This document shows positions 52,001 through 58,835 of a stretch of 64,000 nucleotides of DNA, piece by piece. Source of the stretch: Sitta carolinensis (taxonomy: Eukaryota; Chordata; Aves; Passeriformes; Sittidae); NCBI GenBank assembly GCA_032173965.1, contig CM063299.1, positions 248,001 through 312,000 of the forward strand, in the 5' to 3' direction. A program made the translations under genes and the position numbers. The notes beneath the pieces are model-generated. The model saw only the letters and a list, made by a program, of their open reading frames with translations. It had not been told where the DNA came from and ran no database searches. Numbering within the stretch: the first letter of the stretch is position 1; each line of letters starts with the position of its first letter.

Positions 52001-55000
52001 ATAAAGCAGGGCTGCTCAGCCAGGGCTGCCCACAGCCATGGCCTCAGCATCCCTCCCCAGCACTGGGGGTCTCTGCCTGTACTGTGGCCACTGCAGTGAC
52101 TGCCCTGGAGGCACCCGCGGCTGAGCCACTACACCGGGCACAGCACATTTCCACAGACCTCCTTCCATCCATGGCTGAATATAGCCAGATTTTATCACAA
52201 CCTCAAAGCTGCAGGAAAAGAAGCTTTTCTCTCTTGGCAGCTCCAATTTTTTTAAACTCCCCCAGCTTTGAAAAACAAGCCAAAGCTATATTTGCTTCTG
52301 CTCCGCACATCCCGCTCATGAGCGAGATGACTTCTGTTCTCACACATAGATATTTTTACATATGACATGGTCTCTTGTTAATGTATTTGTAAAATCATCC
52401 TTTTTATCTAACTTACCCTTTGAAGTCCTGGAGTGTTATGGTGTCTCCCAGAAAACTTAGGAAGTTCTTGAAGGCAGTGCTCTCTTCATTATTGCCAAAG
52501 AGCTCCTCCTCTTGGGTCTGCAAAACACAGGGTGCATCTGCTGATAGCCCAAATTTCCCTGCCTGTCCAATCCCCTGCCACCTCCAGCTCCATCCATGGG
52601 GTCCCTGGGGTCTGACCAGCACCTCATTCCATGGTGTCCTGCACAGCCACAGGCTGCTCCCCACCTCTGCTCCCCAGCTGGCACCACCACACTTGCCACC
52701 AGCCCTCAGCACCACCCATGGGCTGTCACAGCCTGCTCAGCACCCAGGACAGCCTCAGGTAAAGCTGCAAGGACCTTAGGATAATATCCAGGAAATACCA
52801 AACCAGAAGTGAATCCTCTGCTGAAAAATCCCTATTCATCTCCTGCTTGCTGTATTTCAAAACAATGAGACCCTAATTACAGCCTTGCATGAGTCACTCA
52901 ATCCAGCCCAAAATGCAATATGTAAGATAATTAGAGTGCCTGTCAGAGTAATTCTCAGTGAGTTCTGAGACTCATGCAGACCCATCCAGAGTCCCCCTGC
53001 TAATGACAGCATTTTCAGCAAGCGTCTCTCTTCAGAGCCCACAGTCCCTCCAGACAAACGTAGCTGTTTAGCTGTCTAAACATATATCTGATTAAAATAC
53101 CACGCCTGCTAAAATTCATTTTCACATCCGCTTTTCCCTACAGCAGCTTGTGGGCTGACTTCCATTCTGAGACTTTTCAGTCATATCATTTTTAATGAGT
53201 GGGGAAAACATCCGAGCAATAAGAAACACAGTCAGCAAGGACATCCAGTGACACAAGGTGCTGCACACGGCAGAATTAATGTCAGAGCTGAATCTGTGCT
53301 CATGTCACTGGATCTCTGGTGCACAGGGACATGCTCAATGAAAGCTGCGTGGGGACAACTCACCTGCCTGAACTTCTGATAGATCACACCAAACTTGAAC
53401 GTGTTGTTGACCTCATGCTCATCATAAGACACTATCATCTGGGATGCCTGCAGGAAAGCAGAATGACAGTTGTTTCATCTGGTGGTTCAAAATGTGATGG
53501 CCAAAAGGTCCATGGTGAAAATTGAGAAGAGCCCACTGGAGCTGCAGCAGGATATGACAACAGCTGGGTAGCACCAGGAGAGCAGAAGGGAGAAAGAAAC
53601 CAAATTCCCACATAATTAGGCTAGAAGTTTTCAACAGTGGCCCTGGGTATGGTTTTCAGTGTCCCTGCAGAACACACTAACAATGTGGGCAGGTTACCTC
53701 ACCTTGGGGTAGAGAACCGGGTTAAACTTCAGCCCAGAGGCATCGTCACAGAAGGCCTGTGGGCAAGGGGAAAGAGCAGTCAATGCCAGTCCTTGGCCAA
53801 AACTTCAGGCCATGAATGTCTTATAAAGAAGCCAAATACAGCCTCTGAGAGCAGGAGCTCCACACTTCCCATCCTTTCACTGGGATGCCCCATGGCCTGG
53901 CTGGCCTCACTGAGGATGCAGCAAGCCAGGTCCCAGGTCTCTCCACATCAAAGGGGTGCCACTTTCTGTCCCTGCCTGGGATCAGCAGGAAACCAACAGC
54001 AGGGCCAGCACACAGCACCACCCAAGAGCCCCTCGAGCTGCGAGCCCAGGCACGGCAGCCCAGCACTGTCCAGTGCTCCCAGCACATCCCAGCACTGTCT
54101 GATGTGCACTGGCACAGCCTTTGCTGCACGTGTTCCAGCCAAGCCAGGAAATTCACCTTTGCAATCTGGGGGATACTTGGGAGTTTGCTGAATCCTGCCA
54201 ATGGAATCCTTTCATGCAACGTCTTCACTTTGGACCTAGCAAAGAAACACCAGTGAGCAGACAGATGTCAGAAAGTGTCTACAACAAAGCAACACCTGCT
54301 GTTGAGAAACACTGTAGTGCTACATTTGTTGGGCCTGGTTAGCAAGCGAAGACTCGATTTGTCTTCTCATCTCTGCAGCTCTTCAAATATTCATAGTTCG
54401 GAGGGAAATGACACAATGGTTCAGACATGCTGGGTCCTGTCAGCTTATGGAAGGATGGAGAGAAGTGACTGGTGTTATCCCAGAGAGGATTAAACCCACA
54501 GAGGTTTACGTTCAGTTCCAGCAGGCTTAGCAACAGATCAAAGTCTCACGTTCATTATCAGGTTTAGGCAGTGCCAGCACAGAAACACAGGGATGCTGCC
54601 ACTGCCTCCCATCCCACCCAGACCCCCTGGATGCTGCCAGTCCAGCTCAACCATTTGCTGTAGAAACAGCAATTTGCTGTAGAAACAGGGATTCAAAAAG
54701 AGGGAATATTTTGTTAAACAAAGCTTTTTTTTTCCATACCTGAGTATAACCCTTAAATATTCTGTGCCATCTGTCTCCTCACATTTAACAGAAAGGATCA
54801 GATTTCCGAGGCTGCTGGCTGTACAGTAGAAATTCAAATGATCCTAAAAATAGAAACCAGCACATTAGCAGCCAGGAAGCAACTTGCAAATGGCAAGGAC
54901 ACTGTCTGGACACTCCCCTGCTGCCCCAACAGCCTCCCATCACTCACACACTTGCACCCCCTTGCCAGGCCCAGGGAGGTGAGCAGGAGGACAGGGGCTG

Positions 55001-58000
55001 CCATACAGATCCCCATGTGTGGCTGAGCCCCAGGTCCCCAGGGACAGGAGGCTCGGAGCCAATGTCCCCACGGGGGTGGCTGTGAGGCCAGGGGCAGAGG
55101 CCACACGTGTGGGCATCACTGCCATGCCAGGAACCCACCGCTGCCTCCATTCCTTGCAGAGAGGGAAATTGTAAACCTTGCTCATTTTGCTCACAATTGG
55201 CGTTTTCTTAGTCAAAGATGTGCAACTTTGAGCCCTGTGGGGCAGAGGAACTCACCTTCCCAGGAAATGCTTGCGGTAGGCTCTGGCCTCTCCCTTGCAC
55301 TCCAGCTTGTAGCCATAGGTGCTGGGGCTGAGGTTTTCCTCCTCCTCCTCGCAGATGCTGCTGTCTGATGAGGTGGGCGTGCCGAGGTTTTCTGGGTCTT
55401 CTATCCAGTATCCCCCAAACTGGGGCAGGATGATCAGCGGGTATGGACTGCCCTTCTCTAGGATCTGCAGAGACGTGTGCCATGAGGGGTCAGGCAGGAG
55501 AGGGGTATGGATGTGGGATGCAGAGCTCATTGCCCCATGTGCTGCCCCCCTTCTGCAGCAAACCCCAGCCCTGGTATCAGGGGGGCCAGTCCAGCCCCTC
55601 TCTGAAACCTCTTCTCTGTCAGAGAAGAGGGCACATGCTACTGAGGAAAAGCCAAAACCCAAAAAGGTAGGGAGGGAGGGGGGAACATGCTTTATGCAGC
55701 TCCTCTCAGAAACAGAATCTCCATCAATTCCTCTGCCATCAGCAATTTTGGAAAGGCATTCACCAGAAGGTGTTCAGGGAGTTCAGGGCACCCACCTCAT
55801 CGATGCTGGGGTATGGGATGTAGTCTTCCTGGAAAAAGGAACCAAAACACCACCTATGACCACCTGTTCCCCAACAGCTGTTCCTTAAAACCCCAGCCCT
55901 GCCCACCCAACCCAGGGAGTGCCTCAAGCACCTGCTGGTCCCCTGCAGGAAGGTGTCAACCCAGGCTAAGTCCTGCCGACAGGGAGTTCCTCTCCTGGTG
56001 CAACTTCCCAGTGCACTGGCAAAGCCCAGCCCTGTGCACAGCTGGAAGCAGAAATGCACCACTCTGGACATAAGGCTGGATTAGGGATTTACAGGCACCA
56101 TGCTTCCATCTCTGCAATGCAATCAGTGCCTTGTTTTTAGGTAACATCTAAATCCTTTCCAGCCCTTTGAATGACTGTCTTTGACGATCACATAAAACCT
56201 CTGAGATAAGGGGGTACACTCGAAGAGATCCCTTCAAGAAACAAAAATCAACCAACCTTGTGTTTTTGGCTTCCTGATCTCTGTTCTTCCAGTTTTGGTG
56301 CCTGTTTGGAACAAATTGAAGGCATCAAATAATTTAGATGCTTTTACCAACACAGGGGGTTGGTCCACTACCATGAGGGTATTTTGCTACATGAAGATCA
56401 CTCCAGCCCAAGGGGCCGGCAGGTGGGGTCTGCTCCTGGGACCACCTCCCAGCACTGCTGTGGGGCCTCTGCCCTCAGGGGCTCTGCTGGGGCAAACATC
56501 CCGAGTTACTGGCATGCACATTGCTGCTCACCTGCATTTTTTCCAGCATTTCGAAGAATTCTGCCGACTGAAAAGAAAAGAAGGAAATCTACTGTTCGAT
56601 AAAAGCAGACTCAAGGCAAGCCAGTCCAAGCCACATCACAGCAGGAGCACTGGGCCCGCACCCTGAGCACTTGTTCTGCTCCCTGAATGTGACCAGGCAG
56701 CTGTGACACCGGGAGCTCCCATCCAGCCCAGCCTGGAGCTCAGCATCCTTGCTGCAGGCGCCCTTGACCCCCACAAATGCCAAGCTTTGTGCATGGTCTT
56801 AATCACAGCAGCGCTGGTGAAGCTGGTGCCAGCGGTGCTGGGTGGCCCAGAGCAGGGTTAATCCCCACTTGCTAAAGGAACTAAAGAGATTACTGAGCTG
56901 CTCCAGCTAGAACCCGGGTTTCTGCTGCCTGGCTCGAGACCCACGGGTCCGGGGACAGGAGCCGCAGCCCTGCACACACACGGCGAGCGCAGCCTCGCAC
57001 ACGGACAGAGGCGCTCGGGGACACGGAGCCCACTACAGCAGGCACAGCCCAGAGTCGCCTCTCCGGGAGAGCCGCCAGGGCCACGCTGATGGCTCAGCCT
57101 CGCCCTCCCTCGGGAGCGAACCTCAGGTAACCCTTTCCCACCCTGACCCACCCGTGCTGCCCAGCGGGGCCGCTCCTGTCACCCCTCTGCCACAGCACCC
57201 GCTGAAGCTGGACTTGCTGGGCAGTCCTGATCCCTCTCCAAACTTCGGCTGTAAGTGCGGCACTCCGGTAAACCCTAAGCGGCTTTTCTGGAGGCCCCCG
57301 CCCCTCGCTCCGCTCCCCCAGCCCGGAGGGGCCGGGCAGGCATTGCTGCCCGCCCGACCCAGAGCGAAAAGCGGCACCAGCAGCTGCCACCCTCCCGGCT
57401 GCCAGAAACGGTCTGCGGGAGAGACATGCGAGATTTGGGGCCAAAAAAAGGGGTCATGGTAACAAGGGAAAAGGCACAGGGAACGATTTTTTATGAGCTC
57501 CTGGACTAGACTGAATTTCTCAAAAGACAAAAAAACAGAGGAAAAATACAGAGGAGGGGATGAAGAAATGAAAATTAAAGGAAAAGTCTGAGAGAGACTT
57601 TTTCCTTTAATATTTGTGGTAAGCAAAGGTAGGACTGACAGCACAAGCAGACTGTGGCTGCCAGCACAGGTGGGGCAGCTGTGGCTTGGACACAGCCCTG
57701 GCTGTTTCCAGCCTTAAGCCATGCCCGTCCTTACCTACTGCCCCTGCGGGAGTCGAAAAGAAAAACCCCAGGCTCAGACAGCTCTGTGCCCACAGCTGGA
57801 TGCTCTTTAAAAAGTCTCTTCCTTAGTTTGAGCCTTTTTTTTTATTCTGTTTATCTCCAGGTACGAATGTTCTTGGATAGTTTCAGGTCCTGCTGTAGCA
57901 GTAGCCAGAGCTGAGAGCTGATCCCAGGGTGGGACCAGACCCTCCTCTACAGCGAGTCCCACAGAAAATCCCCACACGTGCTGAGCACAGTGTGCAGCAG

Positions 58001-58835
58001 TCTGCACCCTTCGGAGAGCTGTGCACACCTGGAGCCAGACTCCCTGGGCCACAAAGGAAAGGACCAGAAGGAAAACCCCTTCACCAGGCGGGAGCTGCCA
58101 CGAATGGAGGGCAGCAAGCAGAGCTGTGCCAGCACCCCTCCCCAGCACTCTGCCCCGCGTGTCGCAGCGTTCACCAGCAAGCCCTGGAAGAAATCTGTTA
58201 CCTTCCTGGCATCACCCCGCACCTGTGTCAGCCACACAGCCAGTCCTCCTCATGGGCACGCAGCAAGAGCGGCTGAGCAGCAGCCTGGCCATCCCAGCCC
58301 ACACCTCCCTTAGTTAATGTTTCCTCAAGCCAGAGGCACAGCAGGACAGCTGTCTTGTTATTTCAGAGGGTGGCTCCCCGGGGAGGCAGAGTGCCCGGAA
58401 CAGGTTGGGCAGGAAGCAGGCGAGGGTTTGCAGGAGACAGGCAGGTGCCTGCGGGATGCACAGCTCAAGGGGTAAAGCCTCAGCCGGGATGCCCCAGGGC
58501 GGGCACGGTGCCTGCCCAGGCCGGGCAGGGTCCCCGCACGGAGACCCTCGCCGGGACGCGCAGCCGGCCCGGCATCGCCGGCAGCACGGTGGGGAGAGGA
58601 TGGCGGCGGAACAGGCTGAATTCCAGAAAGCACCTACTGCTGCTCCTGTGGGAACAGCCCTGCTCCGTGCAGCCGCCGCGTTGGCAGCGCTGCTCCCTCC
58701 CCAGCGGCCCCGCTCCCACAGCCCGGTCCCGGCCGGCGCCGCGCTCTCACCTTCATGGTCGGGGGCGCCGTCAGGGGCGGGGACAGGGGCCGCTCCGGGA
58801 CGGGCACATCCGAGCTGTTCAGCAGCTCCTGTTTC
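46072..58835 (-). CDS. RAP1GAP2: RAP1GAP2, Rap1 GTPase-activating protein 2 (5'-partial, 22 coding exons in window)
   Basis: This cytosolic protein stimulates GTP hydrolysis by Rap1 and so limits Rap1-driven adhesion and, in platelets and neurons, secretion. Twenty-one internal exons plus a stop-bearing terminal exon join in phase, with one exception at exon 5/6, to give about 701 residues. The human protein is about 730, so only about 28 N-terminal residues are missing. Order, numbered from the first codon in the window: GoLoco-like segment 30-52; linker; Rap-GAP domain about 220-436, with [14 protein letters not shown] carrying the asparagine thumb at residue 329; Ser-rich, basic tail 437-701 with TKTT at 511-514. 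RAP1GAP is the nearest alternative. The tail and the motifs [28 protein letters not shown] and [12 protein letters not shown] fit RAP1GAP2 as I recall it. Introns not listed separately are 128-510 bp and show nothing else recognisable. The first exons and main promoter lie beyond 64,000. Confidence 0.95.
46256..46332 (-). CDS. RAP1GAP2: RAP1GAP2 coding exon 21 (residues 674-699)
   Basis: The exon encodes [20 protein letters not shown] then GSSSM, after completing Asp. The acceptor is ccagcag|ATC and the donor is ATG|gtgggt. Without splicing, translation would add [11 protein letters not shown] and stop, so an intron-retained C-terminus is possible. The spliced ending fits the short Gly-His-type end I recall for mammals. 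Confidence 0.9.
46333..47524 (-). other. RAP1GAP2 intron 20
   Basis: This 1.2-kb intron separates exons 20 and 21. It contains AT-rich sequence near exon 21. I see no exon, repeat family or RNA gene in it. Confidence 0.7.
47525..47645 (-). CDS. RAP1GAP2: RAP1GAP2 coding exon 20 (residues 634-674)
   Basis: The exon encodes [20 protein letters not shown] then [20 protein letters not shown], and its last G starts an Asp codon. The acceptor is gtgagcag|GGG and the donor is CACAG|gtgggt. Confidence 0.94.
47791..47955 (-). mobile_element. CR1 retroposon 3' fragment
   Basis: The plus strand begins tcacagaatcacagaatggcc, the reverse complement of the CR1 3' terminal octamer repeats. It continues through the familiar GGAAGGGACCTTAAAGACC and CTTCCACTAGCCCAGGTTGC blocks. 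The element lies on the minus strand in intron 19, with its 3' end intact and its 5' part truncated. It is the main taxonomic clue for a bird. Confidence 0.92.
48141..48258 (-). CDS. RAP1GAP2: RAP1GAP2 coding exon 19 (residues 594-633)
   Basis: The exon completes Arg and encodes [20 protein letters not shown], then [19 protein letters not shown]. It is Ser-rich with an acidic end. The acceptor is ctctccag|GCC and the donor is GTG|gtaggt. Confidence 0.94.
48721..48834 (-). CDS. RAP1GAP2: RAP1GAP2 coding exon 18 (residues 556-594)
   Basis: The exon completes Cys and encodes [20 protein letters not shown] then [17 protein letters not shown]. It is a Ser/Thr-Pro-rich, probably disordered and phosphorylated tail. 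The acceptor is accctcag|CGAC and the donor is ACAG|gtgagc. Confidence 0.94.
48966..49084 (-). CDS. RAP1GAP2: RAP1GAP2 coding exon 17 (residues 517-556)
   Basis: The exon encodes [20 protein letters not shown], then [19 protein letters not shown] and two bases of Cys. The basic [16 protein letters not shown] block is conserved in the family. The acceptor is ctttcag|CCC and the donor is AGGTG|gtaagt. Confidence 0.94.
49446..49583 (-). CDS. RAP1GAP2: RAP1GAP2 coding exon 16, Slp1-binding TKXT motif (residues 471-516)
   Basis: The exon encodes [20 protein letters not shown], then [20 protein letters not shown] and TKTTFS. The TKTT sequence matches the TKXT motif reported to bind the C2A domain of synaptotagmin-like protein 1 in human RAP1GAP2. 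RVRSHSM resembles a basophilic kinase or 14-3-3 site. The acceptor is ccacag|AGA and the donor is TCG|gtgagc. Confidence 0.95.
49979..50113 (-). CDS. RAP1GAP2: RAP1GAP2 coding exon 15 (residues 426-470)
   Basis: The exon encodes [20 protein letters not shown], then [20 protein letters not shown] and LESFK. It closes the Rap-GAP domain and starts the tail. The acceptor is gctgcag|GAC and the donor is AAG|gtaaag. Confidence 0.96.
50287..50373 (-). CDS. RAP1GAP2: RAP1GAP2 coding exon 14 (residues 397-425)
   Basis: The exon encodes [20 protein letters not shown] and KSDKFAKLE. The [11 protein letters not shown] wording separates RAP1GAP2 from RAP1GAP, which I recall as CYKAEKFAKLE. The acceptor is ccctgcag|AGC and the donor is GAG|gtaaca. 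Confidence 0.96.
50778..50849 (-). CDS. RAP1GAP2: RAP1GAP2 coding exon 13 (residues 373-396)
   Basis: The exon encodes [20 protein letters not shown] and VFQK. The acceptor is cttcag|GTA and the donor is AAG|gtagga. The SFGPPLPxPxVF block follows the catalytic region in Rap1GAP proteins. Confidence 0.96.
51150..51295 (-). mobile_element. CR1 retroposon internal/5' fragment with internal duplication
   Basis: The sequence gaattccctcctaagctc, the taatctaagcctacc block and ccccttatcctgtcactcc resemble reverse-complement CR1. It lies in the intron between exons 12 and 13 and contains a perfect 34-bp tandem duplication. Boundaries are approximate. Confidence 0.75.
51172..51239. repeat. 34-bp perfect tandem duplication within CR1
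   Basis: The segment 51,172-51,205 is repeated exactly at 51,206-51,239, starting tccctcctaagctctaatct in each copy. The lack of divergence implies it is recent compared with the CR1 insertion. Confidence 0.9.
51337..51492 (-). CDS. RAP1GAP2: RAP1GAP2 coding exon 12, catalytic asparagine-thumb exon (residues 321-372)
   Basis: The exon encodes [20 protein letters not shown], then [20 protein letters not shown] and a variable [12 protein letters not shown]. The Asn of HIGND (residue 329 here) corresponds to the asparagine thumb of RAP1GAP (Asn290), which replaces the usual GAP arginine finger. It is intact. The acceptor is ggtttag|CTC and the donor is AAG|gtgagg. Confidence 0.97.
51665..51794 (-). 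CDS. RAP1GAP2: RAP1GAP2 coding exon 11 (residues 277-320)
   Basis: The exon encodes [20 protein letters not shown] then [20 protein letters not shown] and TQQ. This is the most conserved part of the Rap-GAP fold, with [11 protein letters not shown] typical of the family. The acceptor is tctccag|TTTTCG and the donor is CAA|gtgaga. Confidence 0.96.
51795..52416 (-). other. RAP1GAP2 intron 10
   Basis: This 622-bp intron separates exons 10 and 11, which join with the split Gly codon GG|T. No repeat or coding element is recognised. Confidence 0.7.
52417..52517 (-). CDS. RAP1GAP2: RAP1GAP2 coding exon 10 (residues 244-277)
   Basis: The exon encodes [20 protein letters not shown] then [13 protein letters not shown], plus two bases of Gly. 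[11 protein letters not shown] and LQDFKGFRGGLD (across the junction) are Rap-GAP domain signatures. The acceptor is ttttgcag|ACC and the donor is AAAGG|gtaagt. Confidence 0.95.
52518..53363 (-). other. RAP1GAP2 intron 9
   Basis: This 846-bp intron lies between exons 9 and 10. Its first part next to exon 10 is CA-rich unique sequence and the rest is AT-rich. I recognise nothing in it. Confidence 0.7.
53364..53447 (-). CDS. RAP1GAP2: RAP1GAP2 coding exon 9 (residues 216-243)
   Basis: The exon encodes [20 protein letters not shown] and VIYQKFRQ, the start of the Rap-GAP domain. FKFGVIYQK is shared with RAP1GAP. The acceptor is ctgcag|GCA and the donor is CAG|gtgagt. Confidence 0.95.
53703..53756 (-). 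CDS. RAP1GAP2: RAP1GAP2 coding exon 8 (residues 198-215)
   Basis: The exon encodes [18 protein letters not shown]. The acceptor is cccacag|GCC and the donor is AAG|gtgagg, phase 0 on both sides. [10 protein letters not shown], spanning the junction with exon 9, is characteristic of Rap1GAP proteins. Confidence 0.94.
54157..54235 (-). CDS. RAP1GAP2: RAP1GAP2 coding exon 7 (residues 171-197)
   Basis: The exon completes the split Arg codon and encodes [20 protein letters not shown] then IPQIAK. The acceptor is ttgctag|GTCC and the donor is AAG|gtgaat. The segment leads into the Rap-GAP catalytic region. Confidence 0.93.
54653..54690. repeat. 19-bp tandem duplication in intron 6
   Basis: The string atttgctgtagaaacag occurs twice with a 19-bp period between exons 6 and 7. 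Confidence 0.85.
54740..54843 (-). CDS. RAP1GAP2: RAP1GAP2 coding exon 6 (residues 137-171)
   Basis: The exon encodes [20 protein letters not shown] and then [14 protein letters not shown], plus two bases of an Arg codon. The acceptor is tatttttag|GAT and the donor is CTCAG|gtatgg. It joins exon 7 in correct phase, so the frame problem lies upstream, at the exon 5 donor. Confidence 0.92.
55256..55464 (-). CDS. RAP1GAP2: RAP1GAP2 coding exon 5 (residues 67-136), apparent 1-bp loss at its 3' end
   Basis: The exon runs from [20 protein letters not shown] to [17 protein letters not shown]. It includes an acidic [12 protein letters not shown] stretch. The acceptor is ctgcag|ATC. It ends CTG GGA AG|gtgag, leaving two bases, whereas exon 6 opens in phase 0 (GAT CAT TTG). 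The family sequence here is FLGK, so CTG GGG AAG|gtgag would be expected. The observed sequence lacks one G of that run at 55,257-55,260. Confidence 0.9.
55796..55828 (-). CDS. RAP1GAP2: RAP1GAP2 coding exon 4 (residues 56-66)
   Basis: This 33-bp micro-exon encodes [11 protein letters not shown], a block very similar to the mammalian protein. The acceptor is tttttccag|GAA and the donor is GAG|gtgggt, phase 0 on both sides. Confidence 0.92.
56257..56301 (-). CDS. RAP1GAP2: RAP1GAP2 coding exon 3 (residues 41-55)
   Basis: The exon encodes [15 protein letters not shown]. The acceptor is aaacag|GCA. The donor AAG|gttggt departs from the usual gtRagt. The EEQR tetrad corresponds to the D/E-Q-R signature closing the GoLoco motif, whose Arg reaches the G-alpha nucleotide pocket in characterised GoLoco proteins. 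The weak donor could permit alternative skipping, and both exon lengths nearby are multiples of three. Confidence 0.88.
56532..56567 (-). CDS. RAP1GAP2: RAP1GAP2 coding exon 2 (residues 29-40, GoLoco-like start)
   Basis: This 36-bp micro-exon encodes [12 protein letters not shown]. The acceptor is ttttcag|TCG and the donor is CAG|gtgagc, both phase 0. The FFxMLxxMQ pattern is the first half of a GoLoco (G-alpha-i binding) motif as seen in the Rap1GAP family. The exon is short enough to be missed by gene finders. Confidence 0.9.
56568..58750 (-). other. RAP1GAP2 intron 1 of window, with CpG-rich blocks
   Basis: This 2.2-kb intron contains a CpG-rich block at about 56,900-57,430 and a second at about 58,380-58,750 running into exon 1 of the window. 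Mid-gene CpG islands often mark alternative promoters. On the plus strand ATGGCTCAGCCTCG opens a 13-codon frame ending at a plausible donor (CTCAG|gtaacc, about 57,126), but nothing downstream supports a gene. Otherwise unique sequence. Confidence 0.5.
58751..58835 (-). CDS. RAP1GAP2: RAP1GAP2 coding exon 1 of window (residues 1-28)
   Basis: The exon encodes [20 protein letters not shown] followed by LTAPPTMK. The acceptor is ttttccag|GAAACAG, and the first G completes a Lys codon split with an upstream exon outside the window. The donor is AAG|gtgag. The segment is Pro-rich and lies N-terminal to the GoLoco-like motif. It sits at the edge of a GC-rich stretch, which raises its CpG content above that of the other exons. 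Confidence 0.9.

Noticed and set aside
57088..57126. Plus-strand mini first exon (ATGGCTCAGCCTCG... CTCAG|gtaacc)
   Set aside because: Thirteen codons only, with no downstream partner exon found. It is kept only as a remark in the intron entry.
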